DNA of 64,000 nucleotides from Mixophyes australis (taxonomy: Eukaryota > Chordata > Amphibia > Anura > Limnodynastidae). Below, one piece after another: positions 52,830 to 64,000 of the stretch. Position 1 is the stretch's first letter, and every line of letters starts with the position of its first letter. The notes beneath the pieces are model-generated. The model made no database searches. It saw only the letters and a list, made by a program, of their open reading frames with translations, and had not been told where the DNA came from. The translations under genes were made by a program, and so were the position numbers. The DNA lies in the NCBI GenBank assembly GCA_036250195.1, contig JAVHZZ010000003.1:299170565-299234564 (forward strand), given 5' to 3'.

Positions 52830-53432
52830 TTAAACACATGACTGTAAACCAAAGCTAATAAACTGGAACTCATCGAGCTGTTTTAAACACTTTCTGCATT
52901 AGGGTGTTATAACTTTCACTTTTGGTAGTAAGCAAAAAAGAGGAAATTCTGCTTATGGGCAAATTCCACAAAATTTAATAAAACTGAAGTTGCTCTAGAA
53001 CGTGCACTTGAATAAGGATCTCTATACTGTGTCCTAAACAATCCCAAAGTAGCTGTGATCTAGAACAGTGATTTCAGAATTCTAAGTGAAACAAGGTATA
53101 ATTCAGCCCTTTAATGTGGCAGATAACTGTCGGGTAAGGAGGAGGTAATCCTCCTAGAGGATCTAGATGGAGAGTGGTTTATAGGAGCTGGCAAGAGTAG
53201 TGGCTTATTGGTACTTCTCTTGTCTTCATGTATCTCAGGAACCTGGTGTTTATCTGCTCCTTTTGACTGCACTTCACAGGCAATGTGTACACTGATGGCC
53301 TTATATACAGATGGATGTATGCATTTTTTTTTGCATAAAATCCGTAATGCCGTACCACATGTGATCTTGTCTGCGGACTGCCCTGTCCAGCTTATTGTGC
53401 TTAATTCCTTTACATTGTGGTTACAAGATACT
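52830..53432. other. Unassigned sequence
   Basis: No gene or element recognised. Confidence 0.4.
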
Positions 53433-53777
53433 CATACCTCTTAACCAGGGCCGTAACTAGGGCTGTGCGACAGGGGCATCTGCCCAGGGCGCAACGCTGA
53501 AGGGGGGTGCAATTTAGGAATATTATAGGTTAATTTGGTTAAAAATTGAGGACTAGGGGGCGGCATTTGTCTTTCTTGCCCCATGCGCTAGAATTCTAAG
53601 TTACGGTTCTGCTCTTAACTGTCCTGATTTTTGCAGTACATCCTGATTTGCAGGTCACAAAATGGTTGGGCTTGACAGAAAAGTGGGGTGTATGCCCTGT
53701 TTGTGGGCAGAGTTTGGGTAGGATGGGGTGAGGCTTATTTTGTCCCGCTTTTGGGATTCTAATTGTTGGGAAGTATG
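53433..53777. mobile_element. CATACCTC...GAAGTATG element carrying a nested MITE
   Basis: CATACCTCTTAAC on the left is matched inverted by GTTGGGAAGTATG on the right. The hAT MITE at 53446 sits 13 bases inside the left end, with the outer sequence resuming as 'ctcttaactgtcctgattt'. Confidence 0.6.
53446..53611. mobile_element. 166-bp hAT MITE (CAGGGCCGTAACTAGG family), copy 2
   Basis: Same family as 52653. Exact 8-bp duplication CTCTTAAC at 53438-53445 and 53612-53619. Confidence 0.95.
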
Positions 53778-53779
53778 GG

Positions 53780-54207
53780 AATTTGTTTGCTTACATTTCT
53801 TACATTTAAGCCTTACAACGATTGTGCCAAAGAAGCAAAAGATTCTGAATGCAGTCATATGTGGTAAAGTGACAGGTATAGGGGTGTTTGCAATTAATTA
53901 CTTTTTTTATTGTTTAAGTGCAGCCTGCACATTTTCCTACTAATACTGCAAGGAAGAACTATAAGAGATTTTTTTATTGGCTTCAACAGGGGGAACAACA
54001 TTGTGATTTTTGGGTACACTCTGCGCATTTTCATATCATACTGTAAACATGCATTATAGTAAAGTTGTTTTCTCTCAAAGCTGTCAAGAAATAACCACAG
54101 TGTGCTATGGAGAGCTACGTTTCTTAATGTATATTAGAGATCTGGACACATTGTTTAGTTAATTTTTGGGGTATTAGAAGTTTCTTTCTTTAAAAAAATA
54201 AAAAAAT

Positions 54208-54260
<53 letters not shown>

Positions 54261-54276
54261 AGAGGGAGAGTATTAA

Positions 54277-54328
<52 letters not shown>

Positions 54329-55138
54329 TACCATAATAGCTTTAGCAGAAGATGTAAATGTAATATTCGGAAATCTGGTATGCAGTAGGCAGAAAGTTCT
54401 GCATTATTAATCGATTGTAGTGCCTGTTGTTAGGTCATCAATTCATTGGGAGTCCCGCAAAGTACACAATTTTATAGAAGAAAAATTCACATGATTGACT
54501 GGTTGATTGCAGTGTGTGTTAAGTCATTAATTAATTAATTGATTAATTGTAAGTGCGTCAAAGCACATAGCTGTATCCTATTCATACACCACATCCAGTA
54601 TGGAAACATTAAACACATTAATGCATCAACATACACAATCAACTCTTCTTCTATGAGCTATTTTCATTGAGAAATATGGCATGTGCGCTGTGGCATACGA
54701 TCTGCTCCACAGCCGTATTTTATGGACATAAATAATGTTAATGTACTGACGTTACCATAATGCATATGTGACCATTGCAGACTTGGACACATCTCGAGGT
54801 ACATCCAGCATGCACAAGTAATTGCATCTCTTTTTGGATGCATTTTATGTCTGTGCTTTTTACGTAAAAGGTATCCAATGCTACATGAGCCCTGTCCCAC
54901 TAAGGTCTGATATGAAAGATGCAGGAAGAATTCATATAGTGCATCAGGTCTAGTGTGATAGGAACCTGGCACTTACACTAGAAAGTATCAGTATGTCATT
55001 AGCTTACTTTTAGGACTTGTTCACACCAAAGCATTTAAAAACACAAAGCTTTCATAGGTGATTTGTGAAGCAATTGTGGTACATTTTGCACTTATGCTAT
55101 AAGAGGGCAATAGAAAAAAATGTAATCACTTCTGTGAC
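53780..55138. other. Unassigned, with two (TA)n tracts
   Basis: (TA)n tracts at 54216-54257 and 54280-54326 flank a short 'agagagggagag' run. A 102-codon minus-strand frame (54664-54972) has no recognised motif. Confidence 0.4.
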
Positions 55139-55148
55139 CAAGTCCGGC

Positions 55149-55203
55149 ATCAGGGGGGTACAGGGGGTACTGTTGTACCGGGCCCAGGCTTACCAGGGGG
55201 CCT
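55149..55203 (-). mobile_element. Fragment of the CAGGGCCGCC hAT MITE
   Basis: 'catcaggggggtacaggggg' and 'actgttgtaccgggccc' match the inverted right end of the element at 44398-44843. The full hAT copy is inserted immediately after it, so the remainder may lie beyond the window. Confidence 0.8.
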
Positions 55204-55527
55204 GTTACAACTAGGGATGTGCACCGGCGACTTTTGAGGTCTCGTGTTTTGTGTTTTGGATCCGGATTTTCGTTATTTTTGAGGTTCGGATTTGTCTCGC
55301 AAAACACTTGACGAAAGGTCTCGGTTCGGATTTAAGGTATTGGATTCGGATTTTTTTTGAAAAAAACATAAAAAGTTTAAAAATCAAGTTTTTGGGCTTA
55401 TTTTCACTCCTAGGCTATTATTAACCTCAATAACATTCAATAACAAGCATTTCCACTAATTTACAGTGTATTCTGAACACCTCACAATATAGTTATTAGT
55501 CCAAAACGTTGCAACAAGGTATCTTTC

Positions 55528-56540
55528 TGGACTGCGTAGAGGAGTGGGTCACCACAATATATATTAAAAACCCTGAACTTTTATGATTCGCACCAATAAT
55601 TGTACCTGGACTGCGTAGAGGAGTGGGTCACCACAATATCTTAAAAACCTTGAACTTTTATGATTCGCACCAATAATTGTACCTGGACTGCGTAGAGGAG
55701 TGGGTCACCACAATATATCTTAAAAACCCTGAACTTTTATGATTCGCACCAATAATTGTACCTGGACTGCGTAGAGGAGTGGGTCACCACAATATATATT
55801 AAAAACCCTGAACTTTTATGATTCGCACCAATAATTGTACCTGGACTGCGTAGAGGAGTGGGTCACCACAATATCTTAAAAACCCTGAACTTTTATGATT
55901 CGCACCAATAATTGTACCTGGACTGCGTAGAGGAGTGGGTCACCACAATATCTTAAAAACCCTGAACTTTTATGATTCGCACCAATAATTGTACCTGGAC
56001 TGCGTAGAGGAGTGGGTCACCACAATATCTTAAAAACCCTGAACTTTTATGATTCGCACCAATAATTGTACCTGGACTGCGTAGAGGAGTGGGTCACCAC
56101 AATATCTTAAAAACCCTGAACTTTTATGATTCGCACCAATAATTGTACCTGGACTGCGTAGAGGAGTGGGTCACCACAATATCTTAAAAACCCTGAACTT
56201 TTATGATTCGCACCAATAATTGTACCTGGACTGCGTAGAGGAGTGGGTCACCACAATATCTTAAAAACCCTGAACTTTTATGATTCGCACCAATAATTGT
56301 ACCTGGACTGCGTAGAGGAGTGGGTCACCACAATATCTTAAAAACCCTGAACTTTTATGATTCGCACCAATAATTGTACCTGGACTGCGTAGAGGAGTGG
56401 GTCACCACAATATCTTAAAAACCCTGAACTTTTATGATTCGCACCAATAATTGTACCTGGACTGCGTAGAGGAGTGGGTCACCACAATATATTAAAAACC
56501 CTGAACTTTTATGATTCGCACCAATAATTGTACCTGGACT
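55528..56540. repeat. 77-79-bp tandem array, 13 full units (hAT copy 2)
   Basis: Same unit as in copy 1, with the same early 79-bp units followed by 77-bp units. Four middle units are absent relative to copy 1. Confidence 0.95.
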
Positions 56541-56771
56541 GCGTAGAGGAGTGGGCACTGGGCACCACAATAAAATATATAAAAAACCTTCAACAGATCT
56601 GCATTACACTACACATACGGCTGCTCCTCCATCCTCTCCATCATATACATGTTGGAGTTTTAGCGTGTGACAACCTCTTGTTTTTGATAATGTCAGTGCA
56701 TTTTGAATATTTTTCAATTTGCCCCACACCACTGAATGTACTTTATCTATGATACGCAATACGCATCTATC

Positions 56772-57638
56772 TATCTTGACTGCGTAGTGTGGTGGCCCCG
56801 GTACACAATTTGGTACCGAGGCCACAATATAATTAAAAAACCCTCCACGTGTCTGAATTCCACCAAACAAGTATCTGGACTGCATAGTGGGGTGGCCCCG
56901 GTACCCAATTTGATACCGGGGCCACAATACCTCCTCCAAACATGCTACAGACAATTCGTCATTGAGAGACCCCAGACAGACAGGGTCGAAGTGTTATTGT
57001 TTGACTTTGTAAACCCAAAAAAATGTCCCTGTTGCACATAGTCGTGCAATGAAGACTGACTTTTTCATTTAAAGGCACGATCTTTAAAGTGTAGTGTTTG
57101 TAAGTCTAAGTCATATTATACTTTTGGTAAAATTGGTTTATTTTGTTCCTCTTTATGGTAATTAATTAGTAATAGAATTAAAGTAGGAAATAGTATTAAA
57201 TAGAATTAAAGTAGGAAATAGAGTGGTATAGAGTTGTAGTGTGGTATAGATAGAGTGGTCCACACAATATAATAATAAAACCCTCAACTGGTCTGAATTC
57301 CACCAAACAAGTATCTTGACTGCGTAGTGTGGTGGCCCCGGTACACAATTTGGTACAGAGGCCACAATATAATTAAAAAACCCTCCACGTGTCTGAATTC
57401 CACCAAACAAGTATCTGGACTGCATAGTGGGGTGGCCCCGGTACCCAATTTGATACCGGGGCCACAATACCTCCTCCAAACATGCTACAGACAATTCGTC
57501 ATTGAGAGACCCCAGACAGACAGGGTCGAAGTGTTATTGTTTGACTTTGTAAACCCAAAAAAATGTCCCTGTTGCACTTGCACATAGTCGTGCAATGAAG
57601 ACTGACTTTTTCATTTAAAGGCACGATCTTTAAAGTGT
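56772..57638. repeat. Tail segment present twice in hAT copy 2
   Basis: 56772-57092 and 57312-57638 are near-identical (540-bp spacing; the second has an extra 'acttgc'). Copy 1 has this segment once. The decayed transposase pieces of copy 1 are also present here. Confidence 0.9.
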
Positions 57639-58481
57639 CAGAAAGAGAGAGAAGACACAGGAGAGGAGAGTTGTAGCTGGGGACCTGGGGTGGAAGCTCC
57701 CAGGCTCCCCCAGCATTGCCTGGAAGTCTGAGCGTGGTGACTGAGCCAGGGCAAGGAATGTGTGCCCTGGATGAGGGGGAGAACTCCATGCCACTATAGT
57801 GAACCCAAGAGAGAGGGGGACACTGCACATGGAAGAGGCCCTGGAGTGAGGGCTGCTACAAGAGGCATGGTAGTTGTAGTGTCAGATCCTGAGGCTGAGA
57901 GTACACAGAGTGACGTGTCAGAGCACAGGAGACATTATCCCCGCAGAGGAGGGATGAGCTGCAGTTGAGAGGTACACAGAGTGTGTCAGAGCTGCATGGA
58001 GGAGAGGCTGCCTGCCTATTAGCATCCATGCATGTGCCCCTGCAGAAAGGGTGATCTGCAGTGAGTATGGAGTGCAAGAGACATGTAAATTATGTTATTT
58101 AACATCTGGATAACATTAAGAACTGTGCAGGAGGAGTGATAAGATATTTGCAACCATATTCGTATTTCTCATTAATAACTGTGCTGGAGAGAGTAAGGAG
58201 ATGTATATATTCTGCAACCATTATGATTATCGTGCTGGAGGAAGAGTGTAAATAAAAGTTCAGTTTGTTATAGAGATGGTCTGGCGCCCAAATTATTGTG
58301 ACTTCTATTACACTGCACCAAAGTGACATTACCTGTGTCCCACTAACTACAAAGAAACACCTGCATGTGCAGGGACCCCCTGATCATTTACACCCATGCC
58401 CATCAGCTAGCCAGGGCTTGAGAAGGAGGTGCACTGTGTACCCTTTGCACCCCACACTACACACAGTGACAGGGGGTTACA
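57636..58481 (+). mobile_element. LTR-like 846-bp insert inside hAT copy 2
   Basis: The insert begins TGTCAGAAAG and ends GGGGTTACA, with AATAAA at 58251 and about 230 bp after it, the order of U3-R-U5. It is absent from copy 1. The two flanks are not contiguous in copy 1 (left continues 'agtgtttgtaag' there; right is 'taatgaggccac'), so a deletion or template switch accompanied it. A captured genomic segment is the alternative. Confidence 0.5.
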
Positions 58482-59015
58482 TAATGAGGCCACAATATAA
58501 TTAAAAAATTGGGCATCAACTGTCACCGTTGTTTAATATCTGATACACCTAAATATGGACTGCACAGTGGAGTGTCCCCGGTAGTAAATTTGGTGCCGGG
58601 GCCACAATACCTCCTCCAACTTCCAAGTGTAGTGTTTATAAAGACACACAGCGTCGAAGTGTTATTATTTATTAGTTGACTTTCTTAACCCTAAAATTGT
58701 CCCTGTTGCAAATATTCGTGCAATGGACAGTTACTTTTCTATTGAAAGACTCAAGCTTTCAAGTGTAGTGTTTATAAAATATAAACAACAATACAGTAGT
58801 TTTAGAGCACGTCAATACCTCTTGTTTTAAATTATGACACGGCATTTTACTTTTGGTTTAATTTCTTGAATTTTTTTACCTTTGGTTTTACTTTTTGAAC
58901 ATGGCAAACGACTGTTGCTTGGTCATATAATGCAAAAAAAAAATTTCCAAGATGGAATTGTCCTTGGGCCCTCACACCCACCCTTATGTTGTTGAAATAG
59001 GACATGCACACTTTA

Positions 59016-59077
59016 ACAAACCAATCATTTCAGCGACAGGGCCTACCAAACAACTTTGGCTGAAATGATTGGTTTGT
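59016..59077. repeat. 19-bp stem-loop, hAT copy 2
   Basis: 59016-59034 pairs with 59059-59077, identical to 10164-10225 in copy 1. Confidence 0.75.
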
Positions 59078-59133
59078 TTGGGCCCCCACACCAAAAAAGC
59101 TATTCATCTCTCCCTGTACAGACTAAACAGGCT

Positions 59134-62100
59134 CTACTGAGGCAAGATGTCGTCCTCATCCTCAACCTCTGATTCCTCTCCCCCTACAGTGTGTACTTCC
59201 TCCTCATCACACATTATCAATTCGTCCCCGCTGGACTCCACAACCACAGGTCCCTCTGTAGTATCTGGAGGGCAGTGCTGTACTTCATTGAGGAATTGAT
59301 TATTCATTTTTATAAACATCATTTTTTCAACGTTGTGAGGAAGCAACCTCCTTCGCCGCTCACTGACCAGGTTCCCCGCTGCACTAAAAACTCTTTCCGA
59401 GTACACACTGGAGGGGGGACAACTCAGGTAAAATAGAGCCAGTTTGTACAGGGGCTTCCAAACTGCCTTTTTTTCCTGCCAGTAACAATATGGACTGTCT
59501 GACATGTCTACTTGGATGGTGTCAGCAAAGTAATCATCCACAATTTTTTCTATTGTCACAGCATCCAATGCAGCGAGAGTAGACATGTCTGCAATGGTTG
59601 GCAGGTCCTTCAGTCCGGACCAGATGTTATCAGCATCCCCGCCAGTGCCTCTTTTGGGAAAACTGAGCTTTTTCCTCGCAGCCATAGATGTGGAAGAAAA
59701 TGAGGGTGGAGCTGTTGGCATGTCACGGTCCTCTTCAGAGGACAATCTCCTGACCAGCAGGTCTTTGCACCGCTGTAGACTTGTGTCCGCCGGAAACAGA
59801 GACACAACATACGCTTTAAACCAAGGATCGAGCACGGTGGCCAGAATGTATTCCTCTGACTTTAAAAGAGTGACCACCCTCGGATCCTGGCAAAGCGTAC
59901 GAAGGGCTACATCCACAAGAGCTACATGCTTGCTGTAATCGCAATGGCTTACCAGCTCCTCCCTCACTTTCTCCAGCTGCTTCTGCAACAGCCTGATCAG
60001 GGGAATGACCTGACTCAAGCTGGCAGTGTCGGAACTGACTTCTCGTGTGGCAAGTTCAAATGGCTGCAGAACCTTGCACAACACGGAAATCAGTCTCCAC
60101 TGCGCTTGACTGAGGCGCATCCCCACTCCTTTGCCTATGTCGTAGGTGGCTGTGTAGGCCTGAATGGCCTTTTGCTGCTCCTCCATCCTCTGCAGCATAT
60201 AGAGGGTGGAGTTCCAGCGCGTCACAACCTCTTGTTTGAGGTGATGGCAGGGCAGGTTCAAGCTTTTTTGATGTGCCTCTAGTCTGCGGTAGGCACTGGC
60301 TGAATGCCGAAAGTGTCCAGCAATTTTGCGGGCCACCGCAAGCATCTCCTGCACACCCCTGTCACTCTTGAGGTAATGCTGCACCACCAAATTAATGGTG
60401 TGGGCAAAACATGGGACGTGCTGGAAATTGCCCATATTTAATGCCCGCACAATGTTACTGGCATTGTCTGACACCACAAATCCCCATGAGAGTCTAAGTG
60501 GGGTAAGCCACTGGGAGATAATTTCCCTCATTTTCTCTAATATGTTGTCAGCGTTGTGCCTCTTATTAAAGCCTGTAATGCACAATGTTGCCTGCCTTTG
60601 CATGAGCTGCCATTTTGTAGATGCTGCTACTGATGCAGCTGTTGCTGTTGCTGCGGAAGGGGATGCATCTACCCAGTGGGCTGTCACAGTCATATAGTCC
60701 TTCGTTTGCCCAGAACCACTTGTCCACATGTCCGTGGTTAAGTGCACAGTGGGTACAACCGCATTTTTAAGAGCACTGAGGACACTTGATCGTACTTCTC
60801 TGTACATTTTTGGTATCGCCTGCCTAGTGAAGTGGAATCTCGAGGGGATTTGGTACCGGGGACACAATACCTCCATCAACCCTCTAAATCCCACTCCACT
60901 GATGGCGGACACCGGGCGCACGTCTAACACCAACATTGCAGTTACAGCCGCAGTTATACGCTTTGCAATAGGGTGACTACTATCGTATTTGGTGGTCATG
61001 GCAAACGACTGTTGGACGGTCAATTGTTTGGTGAAAGACTTAGCGGTCTTACGACTTCCCCTCTGGGAAGATGACCGACTAACAGCAGCAACAGCAGCAG
61101 TGGCAGTAGTAGGCGTACCGCTGCAGGATTCCTCGGATGAATCCCGTATTGAGGAGGACTCAGTCTGGCTGCTGACTTGGGCTGCAGGACTGAATCTGAT
61201 GGAGATTGTGGAGGAAGTTGACGAGGAGGGTGTTGCTGGTGTGTATCCAACTGGACCACGGGATTTAGGTGTCCCTGTACCGATGAGGGTCCTAGCCCCA
61301 GTTCCTGAACTAACCACTGAACTATGAAGGTTATTCAGGTGACGTATAAGGGAGGATGTTCCTAGGTGGGCAAGATCCTTACCCCTGCTTATTTGAGCTT
61401 TACATAAGCTACATATTGCCATACATTGGTTGTCTGGATTTGGATAAAAATAACTCCAGACCGAAGAGGTGCATTTTTTGGTCTTCTGACCAGGCATGAC
61501 GATGGGCTTTTTCATCCCATGGACATCAGCTGTTTCCCCCCCTGGTGCCTCATTTACAATAACCACATCACCATCCTCATCATCAAGTTCCTCCACAGCG
61601 CCAGCTACATCATCAATAGCCTCCTCCCGAGCCACCTCTTCCCGTACAGTGATGGGAAGGTCAGGCTTGACAACCACCAACACCCTTGGACTCGCCTTGG
61701 GGATTTGTGATAATTTCTCTTTAGAAGGCAGAGTTGTTTGCTGTTTTGTTGCTGACAGCATAACTCTCTTCAATTTTTTGTAGGGGGGGGGAGGAGGAGG
61801 AGGGCTAAGATCCGTGGGTGAAGCTGAACCACTAGTCATGAACACGGGCCAGGGCCTAAGCCGTTCCTTGCCACTCCGTGTCGTAAATGGCATATTGGCA
61901 ACTTTACGTTTCTCCTCAGATGATTTAAAGTTTCTCTTTTTGCTACTTTTTCTTAACTTGGGCTTTTTGGATTTTACATGCCCGGTACTACGAGATTGGG
62001 CATCGGGCTTGGAAGACGACGTTGATGGCATTTCATCGTCTATGTCATGACTAGTGGCAGCAGCTTCAGCATTAGGAGGAAGTGGGTCTTGATCTTTCCC

Positions 62101-62142
62101 TACTTTATCCTCCAAATTTTTGCTCTCCATTATATGTAGCAC
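59134..62142 (-). CDS. hAT-family transposase with BED zinc finger (copy 2)
   Basis: Uninterrupted, 1002 residues, same domains as the copy at 10282: BED finger (C244, C247, H268, H273), catalytic aspartates D471 and D559, C578/H581, and the C-terminal dimerisation region. Four residues differ: Ser for Thr at 7, Pro for Ser at 61, Gln for Leu at 512 and Trp for Arg at 774. The last falls in the LDPRFK motif, which hAT transposases usually keep, so this copy may be weakened. Two silent differences were also seen, giving about 99.8% nucleotide identity. The first ATG is used; five tandem modules lie upstream. Confidence 0.97.
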   Translation of the reverse strand: MLHIMESKNLEDKVGKDQDPLPPNAEAAATSHDIDDEMPSTSSSKPDAQSRSTGHVKSKKPKLRKSSKKRNFKSSEEKRKVANMPFTTRSGKERLRPWPVFMTSGSASPTDLSPPPPPPPYKKLKRVMLSATKQQTTLPSKEKLSQIPKASPRVLVVVKPDLPITVREEVAREEAIDDVAGAVEELDDEDGDVVIVNEAPGGETADVHGMKKPIVMPGQKTKKCTSSVWSYFYPNPDNQCMAICSLCKAQISRGKDLAHLGTSSLIRHLNNLHSSVVSSGTGARTLIGTGTPKSRGPVGYTPATPSSSTSSTISIRFSPAAQVSSQTESSSIRDSSEESCSGTPTTATAAVAAVSRSSSQRGSRKTAKSFTKQLTVQQSFAMTTKYDSSHPIAKRITAAVTAMLVLDVRPVSAISGVGFRGLMEVLCPRYQIPSRFHFTRQAIPKMYREVRSSVLSALKNAVVPTVHLTTDMWTSGSGQTKDYMTVTAHWVDASPSAATATAASVAASTKWQLMQRQATLCITGFNKRHNADNILEKMREIISQWLTPLRLSWGFVVSDNASNIVRALNMGNFQHVPCFAHTINLVVQHYLKSDRGVQEMLAVARKIAGHFRHSASAYRRLEAHQKSLNLPCHHLKQEVVTRWNSTLYMLQRMEEQQKAIQAYTATYDIGKGVGMRLSQAQWRLISVLCKVLQPFELATREVSSDTASLSQVIPLIRLLQKQLEKVREELVSHCDYSKHVALVDVALRTLCQDPRVVTLLKSEEYILATVLDPWFKAYVVSLFPADTSLQRCKDLLVRRLSSEEDRDMPTAPPSFSSTSMAARKKLSFPKRGTGGDADNIWSGLKDLPTIADMSTLAALDAVTIEKIVDDYFADTIQVDMSDSPYCYWQEKKAVWKPLYKLALFYLSCPPSSVYSERVFSAAGNLVSERRRRLLPHNVEKMMFIKMNNQFLNEVQHCPPDTTEGPVVVESSGDELIMCDEEEVHTVGGEESEVEDEDDILPQ

Positions 62143-63715
62143 AAGATACTGCAGAATGTGTGAACTTTGTAATATTGCAGTACCAATGGACTTATACTGC
62201 TGGATTGGTTTTGCAAATTTGGTTATAATTATTATATTTTTATTTTTTTTTAAATTTTTTATTTTTTTTTACTTTTTTTTTATTTTTTAAAAACTTGGGA
62301 ATAATGGGGAAATAACTATGCCCTTAGAAGCACAGAGCACAGGACACAGCACCACTGGACTGAACAGGACACGGCACAGGACCCAGCAGCACTACGGAAC
62401 TCAGCAGGACAGAGCACAGGACACAGCACCACTGGACTGATACTGCAGAATGTGTAAACTTTGTAATATTGCAGTACCACTGGACTTTTACTGCTGAATG
62501 TGTGAACTTGGTAATATTGCAGTACCAATGGGCTTATACTGCAGGATTGGTTGTGCAAATTTTGTGGTAATTAAAAAAAATTAAATTAGTTTTTGGTATT
62601 TTTTTAAATAACTTTTTTTTATTTTTTTAAACACAGGGGAATATTGGGGAAATAACTATGCCCTTAGAAGCACAGAGCACAGGACACAGCACCACTGGAC
62701 TGAACAGGACACAGCACTGGACCCAGCAGCACCACTGACCTCAGAAGGACAGAGCACAGCACACAGCACCACTGGACTGATACTGCAGAATGTGTGAACT
62801 TGGTAATATTGCAGTACCAATGGACTTATACTGCTGGATTGGTTTTGCAAATTTGGTTATAATTATTATATATTTTTTTTTTTTTAAATTTTTTATTTTT
62901 TTTTACTTTTTTCTTATTTTTAAAAAACTTGGGAATAGTGGGGAAATAACTATGCCCTTAGAAGCACAGAGCACAGGACACAGCACCACTGGACTGAACA
63001 GGACACGGCACAGGACACAGCAGCACTACGGAACTCAGCAGGACAGAGCACAGGACACAGCACCACTGGACTGATACTGCAGAATGTGTGAACTTGGTAA
63101 TATTGCAGTACCAATGGACTTATACTGCTGGATTGGTTTTGCAAATTTGGTTATAATTATTATATATTTTTTTTTTTTTAAATTTTTTTATTTTTTTTTA
63201 CTTTTTTTTTATTTTTTAAAAACTTGGGAATAATGGGGAAATAACTATGCCCTTAGAAGCACAGAGCACAGGACACAGCACCACTGGACTGAACAGGACA
63301 CGGCACAGGACCCAGCAGCACTACGGAACTCAGCAGGACAGAGCACAGGACACAGCACCACTGGACTGATACTGCAGAATGTGTAAACTTTGTAATATTG
63401 CAGTACCACTGGACTTTTACTGCTGAATGTGTGAACTTGGTAATATTGCAGTACCAATGGGCTTATACTGCAGGATTGGTTGTGAAAATTTTGTGGTAAT
63501 TAAAAAATATTAAAGTAGTTTTTGGTATTTTTTAAAAAAACTTTTTTTTATTTTTTTAAACACAGGGGAATATTGGGGAAATAACTATGCCCTTAGAAGC
63601 ACAGAGCACAGGACACAGCACCACTGGACTGAACAGGAAACAGCACAGGACCCAGCAGCACCACTGACCTCAGAAGGACAGAGCACAGCACACAGCACCA
63701 CTGGACTGATACTGC
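62143..63715. repeat. Tandem 294/340-bp modules, five units (hAT copy 2)
   Basis: 'aactatgcccttagaagcac' recurs at 62314, 62654, 62948, 63243 and 63583, spacings 340, 294, 295 and 340 bp. The order is type A, B, A', A, B, whereas copy 1 has A', A, B. Two modules have therefore been added next to the gene or lost from copy 1. Confidence 0.92.
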
Positions 63716-63865
63716 AGAACACAGCACAGCACAGCACTAAACAGCACAGCACTAAACAGCACAGCACTAAACAGCACAGCACAGCACAGCACTAAACAGC
63801 ACAGAACTAAACAGCACAGAACTAAACAGCACAGAACTAAACAGCACAGAACTAAACAGCACAGA
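63715..63865. repeat. CAGCA / CACTAAACAG microsatellite (hAT copy 2)
   Basis: More 'actaaacagcac' units than the copy at 14225-14325. Confidence 0.9.
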
Positions 63866-64000
63866 GGACCACCTAACACACCCTCCCTCTACCCTGATCA
63901 ATGCCCGAGTGAAGATGGCGGCGACTAGCGGGGAATTTATAGGATCCGAGTATCGCGAGATCCGACAACGGGATTATGAGTCAGAGCCTCAGTTTCACTT

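Larger units (their letters stand above)
55212..64000 (-). mobile_element. Autonomous hAT transposon, copy 2 (runs off the window)
   Basis: It begins TAGGGATG at 55212 and follows copy 1 almost base for base. The right terminus lies beyond 64000; by comparison with copy 1 fewer than 200 bases are missing. The predicted left target duplication is GTTACAAC (55204-55211), to be matched outside the window. Differences from copy 1: four fewer 77-bp units, an extra ~325-bp tail duplication, an 846-bp LTR-like insert with new flanking sequence, and two more promoter-side modules. Confidence 0.95.

Overview
The window looks like non-coding, transposon-saturated DNA of a large vertebrate genome, most likely a frog. 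I base that on repeat types I associate with anuran genomes (Harbinger-type palindromic MITEs ending GGGCTAGATTTACTAA, a 'catttatttatatagcgcc' dispersed repeat, a Neptune/Poseidon-like Penelope element, long hAT elements). This is inference; no host gene exon, rRNA or canonical tRNA was recognised on either strand. The coding capacity I can support belongs to mobile elements.

Layout. 0-7.3 kb: a perfect 332-bp tandem duplication, a 412-bp non-autonomous hAT element and old unassigned sequence. 7296-14557: a complete 7.26-kb hAT element with an 8-bp target-site duplication, terminal repeats, an intact 1002-residue transposase (minus strand) and several internal tandem-repeat blocks. 14.6-20.8 kb: a decayed Penelope-like retroelement (reverse transcriptase plus GIY-YIG) broken up by a solo-LTR-like insertion, a palindromic MITE and a hAT MITE that carries a minisatellite. 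21288-31390: a PIF/Harbinger element with matching termini and a 3-bp duplication. It keeps an apparently intact three-exon Myb-like gene but only the last exon of its DDE transposase, and it is itself interrupted by a young 6.16-kb LTR retrotransposon (24937-31091).

That LTR element is the most unusual object here. It has 2593-bp LTRs with only five differences seen between them, an 18-nt primer-binding site matching the 3' end of tRNA-Ser, a CCAAT/CRE/TATA promoter, a zinc-knuckle protein, no pol gene, and in each LTR an array of about 23 short G+C hairpins whose stems vary in a compensatory way.

31.4-55.2 kb: scattered MITEs, most with clear target-site duplications, a dead Tc1 element, a fossil Harbinger, solo-LTR-like blocks, microsatellites and unassigned sequence. 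55212 to the window end: a second, nearly identical hAT copy with an intact transposase but different numbers of internal repeats and about 1.2 kb of extra sequence.

How the parts relate: the two full hAT copies could supply transposase for the 412-bp derivative at 1743. The Harbinger element shares its outer 16 bases with the palindromic MITEs at 33495 and 47298, which suggests that its family mobilises them. The LTR element lacks enzymes and must depend on a partner elsewhere.
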